Shown here piece after piece: positions 1-9,315 of a DNA stretch of 64,000 nt (positions are counted from its first letter, which is position 1; each line of letters starts with the position of its first letter). The stretch is from assembly GCA_977006965.1 (NCBI GenBank), contig OZ345373.1:62001-126000 (forward strand). The letters run 5' to 3'. The position numbers and the translations under genes are program-made. Source of the DNA: Phymatolithon calcareum. Lineage: Eukaryota > Rhodophyta > Florideophyceae > Hapalidiales. Under the pieces are notes generated by a model. It searched no databases, was not told the DNA's origin, and saw only the letters and a list, made by a program, of their open reading frames with translations.

Positions 1-593
1 CCGTGTTCGATTGTGGCATGCAACCAAGCGTTTCGAGTTCCAGGTCTGCCCCAGCGTCTTCTGTCTCTTCCGCTATCTTTCGCAATCTTCGTCTCAACAT
101 CAAAAGCATGTGCCGTCGGCAAAACTCCTAAACATACATTCAACTTTGGCGAAAACTTGGGCGAAATTCACGTAATCATGTCCTATAAAGTGCTAAATAG
201 AGAACGAAAGCTTCAAGTAAGCTCATGTCCAGGTAATCCTGTGTCCTATAACAGCCCACAACTCTTCCCAACACTTGACCGATCTCCGTAGTGTAGACCC
301 GTAGCGCTTACTTTATTGGAAGTGTTCCTGGCGCGTTGCACGCAACAAGTGCATGTGCCTATATCAGGCTACGCGTAATATCTTGATTTGAACATGTAAC
401 GGTACCATTGCGAAGGCTACATAGGGCACGTAATGTACACCTAATTCGAGCAATCGGCAAGTGTGGACCACTGCCGAATTTGTATAAGAAGCAACCGTGC
501 CTGAACCAAACAAAGGTATCACTCTCGCAAAAGGGACCTGAGTGGTGGACAGACACAGGGGAACGATCACAGTAGCCAATACTCACCCGCACA
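1..593. other. intergenic, no gene seen
   Basis: Short reading frames only, none with a recognisable domain. The segment ends at the ATG of the orphan gene at 594. I see no repeat or RNA gene here. Confidence 0.5.
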
Positions 594-2267
594 ATGAGGA
601 ATGGCAACTACACCGCTAACACCGCCAAGGGCGGCAGCCACGCCATCGAGTTCGACTATGAAGCCATGAATGAGGACAGCGAGCAGGCTATCATTGCCTT
701 CCTCTCTGAGTACGGGCCTCTCATTTTGCAAGCCCGCGATGTGCTCAAAAGCTACTCTGCCACCACGCAGGGCACCAATTACGAGCAAGCCCTTCGGACG
801 TTCGCGCGCACCGGCGAAGAGCCCTCATCTGAATTTGTCGGTACTATTGCGAACCGATTCACCGATCATCCGCAACTCGCCGCCCTCAAAAACAGTGCGT
901 ACAAATCGAGCTTGAAGGCCATTGGGCTGGGTGCGTCGTTCGAAGCTGAGTTCATCGTCGGCGTTCAGTATGGCGCCGAAGGCATCGTCGTGTTCCCGTA
1001 CTCCATTGGCTCAAATTATAAAACGCCGTGGAACGCCGTCTCGCGCACCTGGAACTACAAAACTCTGCAGGGTGTGCTCGGCATAACAGCTGGTTTGGGA
1101 CTCAGTTTCTGGCTATCCCCGCCTGAGAGCTCCACAAAGTGCACTGGCGTGTTTCTCGGCGCCGCTTTTCTCGTCGGCGCCCGTGTCGAGCTCTTCGGAT
1201 GGCTCCCAGAGGATTCAACGGATGTCTCCCCCCTCCGCAAGAGAGTCAACCCCTTCAACTACATAATGGCATTCCGCGTCGTGCTCGAGGCCGGCATAGG
1301 GCTGGCCATCGGCTTGGACCGTCCCTTCAAGAGCAAGCAGAAAGTGTCGGCCCCCAAACTGGAGGGATCTAGCTTCTTCCTCGAGCCGGAATTCATGACT
1401 CTTGGCGATGATACCACGCTCAATTTTACGATTACCTCCCCCACACGTCTCGGCAATCCCGCAAAAGTTTTCCTCAAAAATGAGTCGACCCTCACGCTCA
1501 ACTTCCCGGCATCCATCAGCGACTGCATCGATACGATCGTGCACACGCCCACGGGAAACGCGCCGGCGGAGGGAACAAGCATCAACGGACTGGTGAACTG
1601 GACGATGGGAACCCCATCTGACGGATCAATCACGATCACATGGCAGGGCGACGACAACCATGCGTGGTCCAGCGACATGATATTCAACATAACCAATGCA
1701 GTAAGTAACATTTCACAGACGACTGAGACGAACGGTGTGGTCACTGCGAAGATGAACAATCTGCAGAGCGTCGGAAAGGTGAATGTGCCCATTACGCAAG
1801 GAGCCGCGAAACTCGGCCTCAAGAAAGTGCAGTTCACGGCTAGCCTCACGTGGACGCTCACAGTTGACGGCCAGCTGTGCTCCATATACGAGAGCAGCGA
1901 CCTTAAGATGAACGGAACAGGAACGGCAGATTCCTCTTTATCGCCTGATGCTGGCACCAGCTTTTACTACGTCACCACATCTGCTAGCAACGAAGATGAT
2001 GAAGATGACGACCCGCCGCTGCTGACCATCATCGACAACGGCAAGCAGACTCTTTGGAACATGGGATACGAGTTTGAGCAAGATCCCAGCAACTCGAGCA
2101 CCGCTCGCATTCGTGCGGTGATGTGGAAGAACGGATCGACGTACGCCCGCGAAGGCGCGAAATACGTGGCCACTCCTTGGCAGGGCTTCGGTGCAGGTTC
2201 GACCGCCTACTACAACGGCAATACCAACATTACATTCACTGTGACGGCGACGCAGTCGAACGCGTAG
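594..2267 (+). CDS. orphan protein, 557 aa, with a hydrophobic hairpin
   Basis: An uninterrupted frame that starts at an ATG and ends at TAG. I do not recognise the family. The first 130 residues are polar and probably helical. A hydrophobic stretch near residues 160-200 could form two membrane segments or a buried hairpin, followed by a short second one near 225-245. From about residue 260 the protein is rich in Ser, Thr, Asn and beta-prone residues, with several N-x-S/T sites, suggesting beta-sandwich repeats. An acidic run of Asp and Glu lies near residue 465. There is no cleavable signal peptide at the N terminus. The codon usage looks like that of a real gene and no frameshift is visible. 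It is flanked by transposon debris only, so context says nothing about function. Confidence 0.7.
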   Translation: MRNGNYTANTAKGGSHAIEFDYEAMNEDSEQAIIAFLSEYGPLILQARDVLKSYSATTQGTNYEQALRTFARTGEEPSSEFVGTIANRFTDHPQLAALKNSAYKSSLKAIGLGASFEAEFIVGVQYGAEGIVVFPYSIGSNYKTPWNAVSRTWNYKTLQGVLGITAGLGLSFWLSPPESSTKCTGVFLGAAFLVGARVELFGWLPEDSTDVSPLRKRVNPFNYIMAFRVVLEAGIGLAIGLDRPFKSKQKVSAPKLEGSSFFLEPEFMTLGDDTTLNFTITSPTRLGNPAKVFLKNESTLTLNFPASISDCIDTIVHTPTGNAPAEGTSINGLVNWTMGTPSDGSITITWQGDDNHAWSSDMIFNITNAVSNISQTTETNGVVTAKMNNLQSVGKVNVPITQGAAKLGLKKVQFTASLTWTLTVDGQLCSIYESSDLKMNGTGTADSSLSPDAGTSFYYVTTSASNEDDEDDDPPLLTIIDNGKQTLWNMGYEFEQDPSNSSTARIRAVMWKNGSTYAREGAKYVATPWQGFGAGSTAYYNGNTNITFTVTATQSNA

Positions 2268-3130
2268 CTTTCGCGGTGGCGTAGCCGCATGTGGGCCACA
2301 CTATGGGGTTCTCATATCATGCTGGAAGTATTCTTCACAGCAATTCCTGGACATGCTTTTTTCCCAACGCACGAGAAACAAAAGTGCTGGTCGCATATCA
2401 TAGCTAGGACCTTAAGGATTGGATTGGATGTCTGTTTAGTTGTAACTCCCTTTGTCAACTATAATTGCACCTGAGAGACTTTTTATTCGCTACAATACAT
2501 CGCTTACGATTTCAGTAGTTGACTTTGGATAATTTCTTTGGACAGTATCAATTGCCATTTCCAGCATCTCGTTTTGAATATCGGAAAGAGATTGCTTGGT
2601 TATTATGCTTGAAATATCTGTGAGAGCGTCATCGAGTTTGGAATCTTTGTTTCTTGCTTGCGTTGCAGGGCTACTGAAGAAGTACGTTAGAATAGTGCAA
2701 CTGTAGTGAATACTTTGAATGTGGCTTCCAACACCCGAAATGGACTCTTTTTCAACCATTTTAAAAACGAAAATGTACAGAATATATTCAAAAAAGTAGG
2801 ATGTCCAATTCCGTTCAGAGTTGGCGAGTAATGGATGTTTAGTACGCGAGGGTTTAAAGTGTTATGGAATTGAGAGTTCAGACATTCATCTTTGATAGAT
2901 GGCGATATCTCCCTTTTCTTTGTGATCTGCCAAAGAATCGTAAGTACTAATCTTAGAGTACACTCTAGAGTATAGATGGGTTACAATGGGTAGGTAATGG
3001 ATATCTACATAAGTTGACCAGATAGAATGCCAATCCAAGACGGCCCAACATAGGCCTAGATCGCAATCCGAAAAATGGGATGATCTCGGCCGCCTTGAGT
3101 GGCACTTGACCACCGTGAAATCATCAAATA
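2268..3130. other. intergenic with one short dispersed repeat
   Basis: No confident gene. It holds one copy of a short dispersed repeat (2416-2513). A minus-strand frame at 2490-2759 overlaps that repeat and shows no domain. Confidence 0.4.
2416..2513 (+). repeat. short (about 95 bp) dispersed repeat, copy 1
   Basis: Shares the block CACCTGAGAGACTT, a GGATGGATG-like start and a CGCTTACG-like end with copies at 5792-5885 and 8453-8545 (reverse). No coding capacity. No clear target duplication at this copy. Confidence 0.5.
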
Positions 3131-3132
3131 TC

Positions 3133-3860
3133 CCCCAGTTCTCCACAACATATTCATAGACGTCCTCACAGAAGGTCTGTCGAGAATCCGCCCCGAAAGC
3201 TAAGAAGTCCCCTCAACGTTTCTGCCCGACGACGTCATCCTTCGTGCATTTTGCCCAGAGGTATAGGAAACGCTCCTTGACATTGTTACAGACTGCACAC
3301 CGGCCACTGGGATGACGTGGAACACGAAAGCGGGGAAGAGCAGTATATTTTCTCCTGAAGCACAAGACACAGACCGCCCATTCACATTCACACTCCCGAA
3401 CAGAGAGATTGAAAGCGTAGCCGAGACGTCGTACTTCGGAGTTTCTATTTTCTCTCATGGTGTCACAGAACCATCTACAATCTTCAGATTCGATGCCGCC
3501 ATCCATAGGCTGACAATCCTAGCAAACATCAGCCTCCACGCTCGCGAACTCTCACGCTCCATCTACGTACGATTCTACAAGGCACTCGTGCCACCGACGG
3601 TGGAACATCTACTTCCGCTCATGGAGGTGAGACATCGCATTCACGAAGCATAGCTCGCTCTCGAAGGAAAGTTTTTCTCGAGACTTTTCGGTTCTTGGTG
3701 CAAAAGCATGCAATCAAGAATCAGAGGTATCTGCCAAATCGATTCGATTCATTTTTTACACGCCCAAAGCCCATCTGAAGAACTAAGGGGAAGAGTCATC
3801 AGTCAAAACGCATGCTTCTCAAAATCCCGATGCCTCTCCCTCTCAATGAGACGCTCGAAG
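3133..3860 (+). pseudogene. LINE reverse transcriptase fragment
   Basis: A decayed plus-strand copy of the C-terminal half of a LINE reverse transcriptase. The frame reads an NIFID-like motif, then LPDDVILRA (the catalytic two-aspartate motif), then MTWNTKAGKS, matching MKWNTKPGKS of the LINE at 19.2-21.7 kb. The similarity continues through SYFGVSIFSHGVTE (SYLGISMNNTGVTD in the other copy) into the thumb region. It carries in-frame stops and lacks the N-terminal half, the endonuclease and the 3' end. It is a 5'-truncated, inactive relic abutting the gypsy LTR-like sequence. Confidence 0.75.
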
Positions 3861-3861
3861 G

Positions 3862-4033
3862 GATGGCTTTTATAGCCTTTTATAATACCCTAAATCTATC
3901 AATTATCTTATCCACGCAATCCGGTCTTTTGCCCTGGTTGCGTAAGAAAATGCCCCGTAATTATGGGTTACCTCTTAAATGTCGCATTTGCTCTTTGCTT
4001 GGCTAATGCTTGGTGCAGTCCCATATCTACAGT
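3862..4033 (-). repeat. LTR-like end of the gypsy element with TATA boxes
   Basis: On the minus strand, just after the chromodomain frame, the sequence starts TGTAGATATGGG after a purine-rich AGCAGAGCCATGGGG and contains two TATAAAA-like boxes near 3868-3884. This is where the 3' LTR of the gypsy element should lie. The far end is not defined and no second LTR is present for comparison. Confidence 0.35.
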
Positions 4034-4061
4034 ACCCCATGGCTCTGCTTAGCAGAGGCAT

Positions 4062-4565
4062 TTACAGGGACAGACCAATCTGTTCGCGAGCTTGCTTGAC
4101 GGCGCGCTTCTTCGTCGTTGTCTTCAAAAACTCTTCAATCTTATCCGGGATATCTTCATGAATATCTTTGATTGGGTGCCACGTCCAATCTCTACAATCC
4201 GGCAACCCCAACCATTTAACCTGAACAAATATCCCCTCTCTTCCGTTCTCTGATACGTCGATTACCTCGCCCACGACTTCGTATTTTGCCTCGCTGCACT
4301 CCGTATATGATAGCAGTTCCTTGGATACTTTTGCCCCGTCCATTCCTGCTCGATACAGTTGTAAGCGTGTCGCATGCACTTTTTCAACTTTTTGAGTTAA
4401 CATGTGCTCTACCTCATATATCAGCGCACTGACGACTTTTGTAATCCGGCGCGGTCCTACCCATCGATGCGACTGCTTGTGGCCTTTGTCTTGAGCGCGT
4501 CTTACAAAGACAAAATCTCTCTTTTCAAATTTCGATTTCACCAAGTTCGTTTTCCTGTTATGCAA
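4062..4565 (-). pseudogene. gypsy integrase C-terminus with chromodomain
   Basis: A frame of 167 residues. Its first half resembles the post-core region of gypsy integrases (KFEKRDFVFVRRAQDKGHK, then WVGPRRITKV). The second half, roughly residues 95-150, reads as a chromodomain: YEVVGEVIDV, then VQVKWLGLP, then WTWHPIKDI and a closing EEFLK helix. Chromodomains in chromoviruses direct integration to heterochromatin marks (established for the family). The upstream junction with the integrase core is frameshifted around 4565-4667. Confidence 0.75.
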
Positions 4566-4666
4566 CTTGATGTTCTTCGCACGATTTTCAGTAACTCGCC
4601 AGCCACTTCCTTGTGCAATCCATCAAACCGCTTCTGCAAACCATCAATATTCAATATCTGCATTGC

Positions 4667-5698
4667 TCAAATTCTCTTTAGGTTTCTGATATTTGGATTG
4701 GGTTTTCCAATTCCTGATGAATGCAACATTGCCCTTGCCGGTTTGATTCCGGTCATCACCTCCAAAGGGTTTCGAAAAGTTCCATCTTCACGACTTCCCA
4801 GTCGCTTGAGTGGAGCTTCATTAAGAGCCCTCGTTACCATCCTGACTACTGTAGGCCAATCTTGGGGCCCCAGTTTCAGCTCCGATTGTAAACAGCGATA
4901 AGCTACCTGAACACTTTTCATACAGCTCTCTACCGTACCGTTCACCCAAGGTGAATACGCAACCGTGAAGTTGTGCTTAATACGGTGCTCTTCAGCCAGT
5001 TCTTTCATGACGTCGTTTTTGAAATACGATCCTTGATCGCTCACCCACATCTGCATGATGGTGAATGTACGTATCCAAAGAGCCAGTTCCGTTGCTGCGA
5101 CTTCTGCAGTTGCAGCTTGTGACGGTGAAAGCCACAAATACGATGAGAGATCGTCTCGGATCACGAGTAAATATTTGTGCTCCTCAACACCCGGCCCCAT
5201 GTATAGGAAATCAAAATGTATGACTTCATTGGGGCGGGTGCCATGCACAGTAGTTTACAATGGCCTCGGAATTCTGTGTCCGGTTTTTCCAGTAAGACAA
5301 TGCAAACAACTCCTCACAAACTCCTTACAGTCCATTTACATAGTCTCCCACTTGTAACTCTCCTTGATGATGCTGCATGTAGATTCATTTGCTCTATGCC
5401 CCGCTGGTCCGCAATGTCCAGCGACCAAGATCTTTAGCTGCATTTCTGCATCTTTTTCTGGAATCCAAAGCTTTCCTTTGATTCTTATACGCCCATCCTC
5501 ATCCACCTTGGAATTAGATCCCGCATCCTTTTTGTATGCGCTCTGGCATCGGTGGATCATGTCGATTGTAGGCCATTCAAATTCCTTGCAGAGTAGATAT
5601 TCAACAATATCCTGCTCTAGAAGCAGATGTGTCACACGCTTCACAACCAGGCGCTTTCCCCTGTAGCCACGCCAGCATCGTGTCCTAATATCCGGCAT
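4667..5698 (-). pseudogene. gypsy integrase, zinc finger plus DDE core, two in-frame stops
   Basis: Integrase inserts retroelement DNA into the genome. The N-terminal HHCC zinc finger is visible (GHCGPAGHRANEST followed by CKEFVRSCLHC), then the DDE core: first Asp in HFDFLYMG, second in WVSDQGSYF and the Glu in VNGTVES. Two TAA codons interrupt the single frame, one after WETM (about 5336) and one before TTVHG (about 5257). Both could come from CAA by C-to-T change, as expected for a methylated relic. The core residues themselves are intact. Confidence 0.8.
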
Positions 5699-5702
5699 GA
5701 TA

Positions 5703-6588
5703 TTTCTTCTTCTTTATTGCGGATTTTCGAAGTTGTCTAGAGCAACTCCACATCCTTGCGACTACCAGTAGACCTTAACAGATACGAGTGGATGGATGGC
5801 TGGAACTGGGTTTAATTGAAGCTCTCGTTGTCTAATTAGCACCTGAGAGACTTGTCATAGCGCTATTTGTACTTGCTTACGTTTCCAGATACGAGTGGTA
5901 CACGATGCCACAACAGCTGTACGAAGTTGCGCAAAGTGCCGATCTTCGGGGAGCTTAACATCTATATTGCTACGCAGCCAATCTTAGGTCGTCGTCCTTC
6001 AAAGGGATGCCCGGGTTCGAAACCATTTAGGACGCTCACGGTAATTGGTCATGTCGGTCCTGCTTTCATTTCCTTCATTCTTCTTTCCCAGTTTCCGTGG
6101 GCGTTGCGGCACACCACACAGGGCGGAATCCGTGTACTACCATACTACCAGAAGGTGCTAGCCTTCTCCCGTGGGGAGGCCTGAGCACAGCACTTGTCAT
6201 TTCAAAAAACCCTGCAATGAAGCGGGAAAAATTCCTGGCAAAGCTCTCGGCTCATTTCTGTTACGCACAGGTGCACGCGTGGCCGGACCGGTATGATAGC
6301 CGGACTGTATCAAATCCGCTTAAATTCGAAAGATTTCTTGGAAATCCAGCGGCGGCGGGGCTGGGTCTGGCATTTCGAGCGTGGCGAGTTCTCGATTTGC
6401 CGCGTCCCAAGCGGGCGCGTTCGCGATAGCGCACGCCATTTTCGGCGGTATTAGCGTCGAAAGAAGCGATTTTTGCAGCTTTATCGCCGCGGCCACTTGC
6501 GCCGGCGCGGGCACGGGCGCCCGCGCCGGAATCTTGTCCTTTGTCGTTTGTCGTTTGTGGTCCTTTCGTTCCGGTCAGCCTCTTGCTA
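5703..6588 (-). mobile_element. GC-rich short retroelement, copy 1
   Basis: About 0.9 kb, reverse-oriented, similar along its length to 7657-8450. On its own strand it begins near GAATAG, has a very GC-rich palindromic stretch of GGCGCGGGCGCC type, and ends CCGCAATAAAGAAGAAGAAA. Flanks are imperfectly duplicated (TCCGGCATGAT-like at 5691 and TCCGCATGAT at 6590). It sits between the RNase H and integrase parts of the gypsy pol. It has no long conserved ORF, so it is probably non-autonomous. Confidence 0.7.
5792..5885 (+). repeat. 94-bp insertion, short dispersed repeat copy 2
   Basis: Flanked by a perfect 13-bp direct repeat CAGATACGAGTGG (5779-5791 and 5886-5898). The sister GC-rich element at 7657-8450 has the uninterrupted sequence, which is an empty site proving insertion. 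Non-coding. Confidence 0.85.
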
Positions 6589-7240
6589 TTCCGCATGATC
6601 GCTCTCCTTCCACATTCTCTATCCCATACGAGAAGCGGGATAGGTATAGCCCCCATCTCTGGACCTTGAGCACAACATTTCTATCCAGTGCTGAATCCAG
6701 AGCGAGTGGGTTGAAGACAAACAATAGGTTGCGATGATCCGTAAATACGTGGGTGTCATTTTCTGCCAGCATGAGATAGTCCATTTTGTGGAACACCTGA
6801 TAAATGGCATAAGCCTCCTTCTCGAACGTAGTCCACCACTCCTCCGATCCTGTGAATGCACCTCCCAGAAACGCGAGAGGAGAATGTCTCTGGTCTTTGA
6901 TTAGCTTGTCAAGATCTTCTTTCTTGCATTGAGTAACCACTTCGGTCCAGAAAGCATCTGAGGCATACGTGTACACACAAGGCCATTGTGGGATCCCTTC
7001 GTGCCAGTTTGACAATATTATGGAGCTGCTCCTGAAACTCATGAAAGAGAGCCTTGTGCTCCATCGCCCAGCCAAAGATTTCCAGCGTGACTTTCTGAAC
7101 CGATCTCATTATACGGGATCCGCTTTTTCGTCCATGAAACAGATAATGTTGAAGCATTGAGCGCTCGATAATCAAAAGTGAGGCGGAAGAACGCGGGCGC
7201 AGGCTTCTTCACCAAGACTGGCGCGGCCGTCCAACGACGT
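6589..7240 (-). pseudogene. gypsy reverse transcriptase start and RNase H
   Basis: The first part (about 7240-7150) matches the N-terminus of a gypsy reverse transcriptase. The catalytic YxDD part is absent. The part at 6600-6990 reads as the gypsy-type RNase H: VYTYASDAFW (an Asp-to-Tyr change at the first acidic position of the usual TDAS motif), then FEKEAYAIYQV and VFTDHRNLLF. The frame runs out where the GC-rich element is inserted. It is inactive by deletion and by at least one frameshift. Confidence 0.7.
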
Positions 7241-7644
7241 GCTCCTTAAAGCTCTTCTATGCATTGCGATGAAATCATTAGCAAGAAATGTCGACGCCGA
7301 AACTAACGTAAGGAAAAGAACCCTGGAACGGAAAGAGAAGAGTGGAAACGCTGTTTACCTTCATTATGGCTTGGCAGCGAAAGCAGACGCCCAGTAGAAC
7401 AAAACTTTCACACTTCCTCCGTCTCAAAAAGGTGAAATACGGGCTCCTGTGCACCCACTGGCTATAACATCGCTTCCCATACCCGCACTAAGAGAACAAA
7501 AGATCAGAAGACTACGCACTCGATCACTCGCTAAACGAGATGTCTATTCTCATGGCTAAACAATCCCTCTCAGTGCAAGAAGAAACAAGATTGCAAATCC
7601 CCGTCGATGCAATCCAGGAGACCTACCCCAAAGAACACGAATTA
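7241..7644. other. intergenic, no gene seen
   Basis: No domain-bearing frame. The distal edge carries the target duplication of the GC-rich element copy 2. Confidence 0.4.
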
Positions 7645-7656
7645 GAAATGTAGGCA

Positions 7657-8450
7657 GAATAGTGGAGGGAGGAAGGAGACAAGGGTTTGACCGGACCGAA
7701 CGGACCGCAAACGAAAAAAGACAAGTTTCCGGCGCGGGCGCGGGCGCCCGCGCCGGCGCAAGTGGCCGCAGCGACAAAGCTGCACAAAGCGCTCCTTCCG
7801 ACGGTAATCCCGCCGGAAATGGCGGACGCGATCGTGAACGCGCACGCCAGGGACTCGGCGAATCGAGAACTTGCCACACTTGAAATGCCAGACCCAAGCC
7901 CGCCGTCGCAAGATTTCGAGAAAATCTTGCGAATTTAAGCGGATTTGATACAGGCCGGCTATCATACCGGTCCGGCCCGTTCACCTGTGCGTCACAGATA
8001 GGAACCAAGAGCTCAGTCAGGAATTTTTCCCCGCTACAGTGCAGGGTTTTTTTTGAACTGGCAAGAGCTGTGATCCGGCCTCCCCGTGGGAGAAGACTAT
8101 CACCTTCTGGTAGTATGGTAGTACATGGATTCCGCCCTGAGTGGTGTGCCGCAACGCTCAAGGAAGCTGGGAGAGAAGACAGAAGAAGATGAAAGAAGGC
8201 AGCAAGATGACTAGCTACCGTGAGCGTCCTAAATGGTTTCCAACCCGGGGCATCCCTTTGAAGGACGGCGATTGAAGATTGGCTATGTAGCGATATAGAT
8301 GTTAAGCTTCCCCAAGGTCTGCACATTGTGCAGCTTGGGCAGCTGTTGTGACATCAAGTACCACTCGTATCTGTTAAGTCTACTGGAGCCGTAAGGATGT
8401 GGAGTTGTTTACCAGCTCTGATAAATCCCGCAATAAAAGAAAGAAAGAAA
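7657..8450 (+). mobile_element. GC-rich short retroelement, copy 2
   Basis: A 794-bp element bounded by a perfect 12-bp duplication GAAATGTAGGCA (7645-7656 and 8451-8462). It starts GAATAG, has the GC-rich palindromic block at about 7730-7760 and ends CCCGCAATAAAAGAAAGAAA. That tail matches the 3' end of the LINE at 28.9-33.1 kb (CCGCAATAAAGAAAGAAAG), as expected for a short element mobilised by a LINE machinery. A 256-codon antisense frame exists but is not conserved with copy 1 as a protein, so I do not call it a gene. Confidence 0.8.
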
Positions 8451-8452
8451 GA

Positions 8453-8545
8453 AATGTAGGCAACGCGATATAGCGCTATGATAAGCCTCTGAGGTGTTAA
8501 ATAGACAACGAGAGCTGGAAGAAAACTCACATCCATCCATCCTTT
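8453..8545 (-). repeat. short dispersed repeat, copy 3
   Basis: Reverse copy of the about 95-bp repeat, with CTCTCGTTGTCTA, CACCTCAGAGGCTT and CATAGCGCTAT blocks. It lies directly beside the 3' end of the GC-rich element. Confidence 0.6.
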
Positions 8546-8559
8546 CTTCCTTCCATTCT

Positions 8560-8912
8560 TAGGAATGTTGATCGAAATTCTGCTGCAGACTGGTTTCGCT
8601 ATTATGCGCTTCATCGCCTCAAACGTTTCTTTCCATGGATAGCAGCTTAGATTCGACATGGAGACGGAGTCTCTCCGTCTTTCCTCGAGCCAGTGGCCCG
8701 AAGATTTGCATGAAAAATATTTGTTAAACTTCCTGGACGGCGTTCTGAACGTTTTGTGTCCACGGCGTTAGGTGCATAGCGAACTCCCAACGTTGCGGAC
8801 TTAATGCTTTGTACACCTGGATGCATTTATGTATGCCGACTCCCTTCTTGAACACTTCAAGTGCACGATGCTCGTACAGAGTGATCTTCGACTCTTTTGG
8901 TGGTTTATCCAT
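8560..8912 (-). pseudogene. LINE post-RT fragment
   Basis: The minus-strand frame reads KCIQVYKALSPQRWEFAMHL, matching KILKSLILPKWEYAIHLTPL of the LINE at 19.2-21.7 kb. It continues past a stop into FFMQIFGPLARGKTERLRLH, matching the FYGYVFGKYAEHRKGLMRVL region. It is a short, stop-ridden relic with no catalytic domain left. Confidence 0.65.
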
Positions 8913-9059
8913 ATGTAGATCATCAAAAACAGTCTCAATTAATTGCTTCTTCGTTTTCGTTTAAGCAGGAAGACAGTGTCTGCTCCACGCTTGTTCGCGA
9001 AGGCTGTCAGACGGCTAACGTTCTGACATGCGTTAGACTGTGCATTCCTATTGGGTGGC

Positions 9060-9315
9060 GCCTCGTCATGTCATTTTGAAAGGGAGATACAAGTTCCTGA
9101 AAGCTAAAAAGCAGAAATTCAAAGCCAAGGTAGAAGACCATCTTGGCGCGGTCCGTACCGTTACCACTACTCGCAACTCAACAAGCTCAGCCGTAAAGCG
9201 GAACTTCTCCGTATGAATGAGAGATTCTTGGACTCCCAGCTGGTCAGCGAGGCTGTCATCGGTGCCAGAGGAAAACGAGCTGAAGAGCTTATGCAAGCTC
9301 ATATGCTCCAGTAGG
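9060..9315 (+). pseudogene. broken fragment with a helical C-terminus
   Basis: Two plus-strand frames join by a frameshift near 9165: a Lys-rich KGRYKFLKAKKQKFKAKVED segment, then QLNKLSRKAELLRMNERF and a stretch ending EELMQAHMLQ and a stop at about 9315. The second part is strongly helical. I cannot name the family; a retroelement protein is most likely given the surroundings. Confidence 0.35.

Larger units (their letters stand above)
4062..7240 (-). mobile_element. degenerate Ty3/gypsy chromovirus
   Basis: Read on the minus strand the order is: start of reverse transcriptase (KKPAPAFFRLTFDYRALN, the region before the first catalytic block), a large internal deletion, RNase H, integrase zinc finger, integrase core, then a chromodomain. 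This is the Ty3/gypsy order. The element is split by the short GC-rich element at 5703-6588 and carries stops and frameshifts, so it is dead. The 5' LTR, gag and protease are missing. Confidence 0.8.

Noticed and set aside
6005-6030. B-box-like GGGTTCGAAACC in the GC-rich element
   Set aside because: It lies on the strand opposite to the element's tail orientation, lacks an A box at the right distance and is degraded in the other copy.
7556-8326. 256-codon minus-strand ORF in the GC-rich element
   Set aside because: The sister copy at 5703-6588 does not preserve the frame, so it is not a conserved protein.
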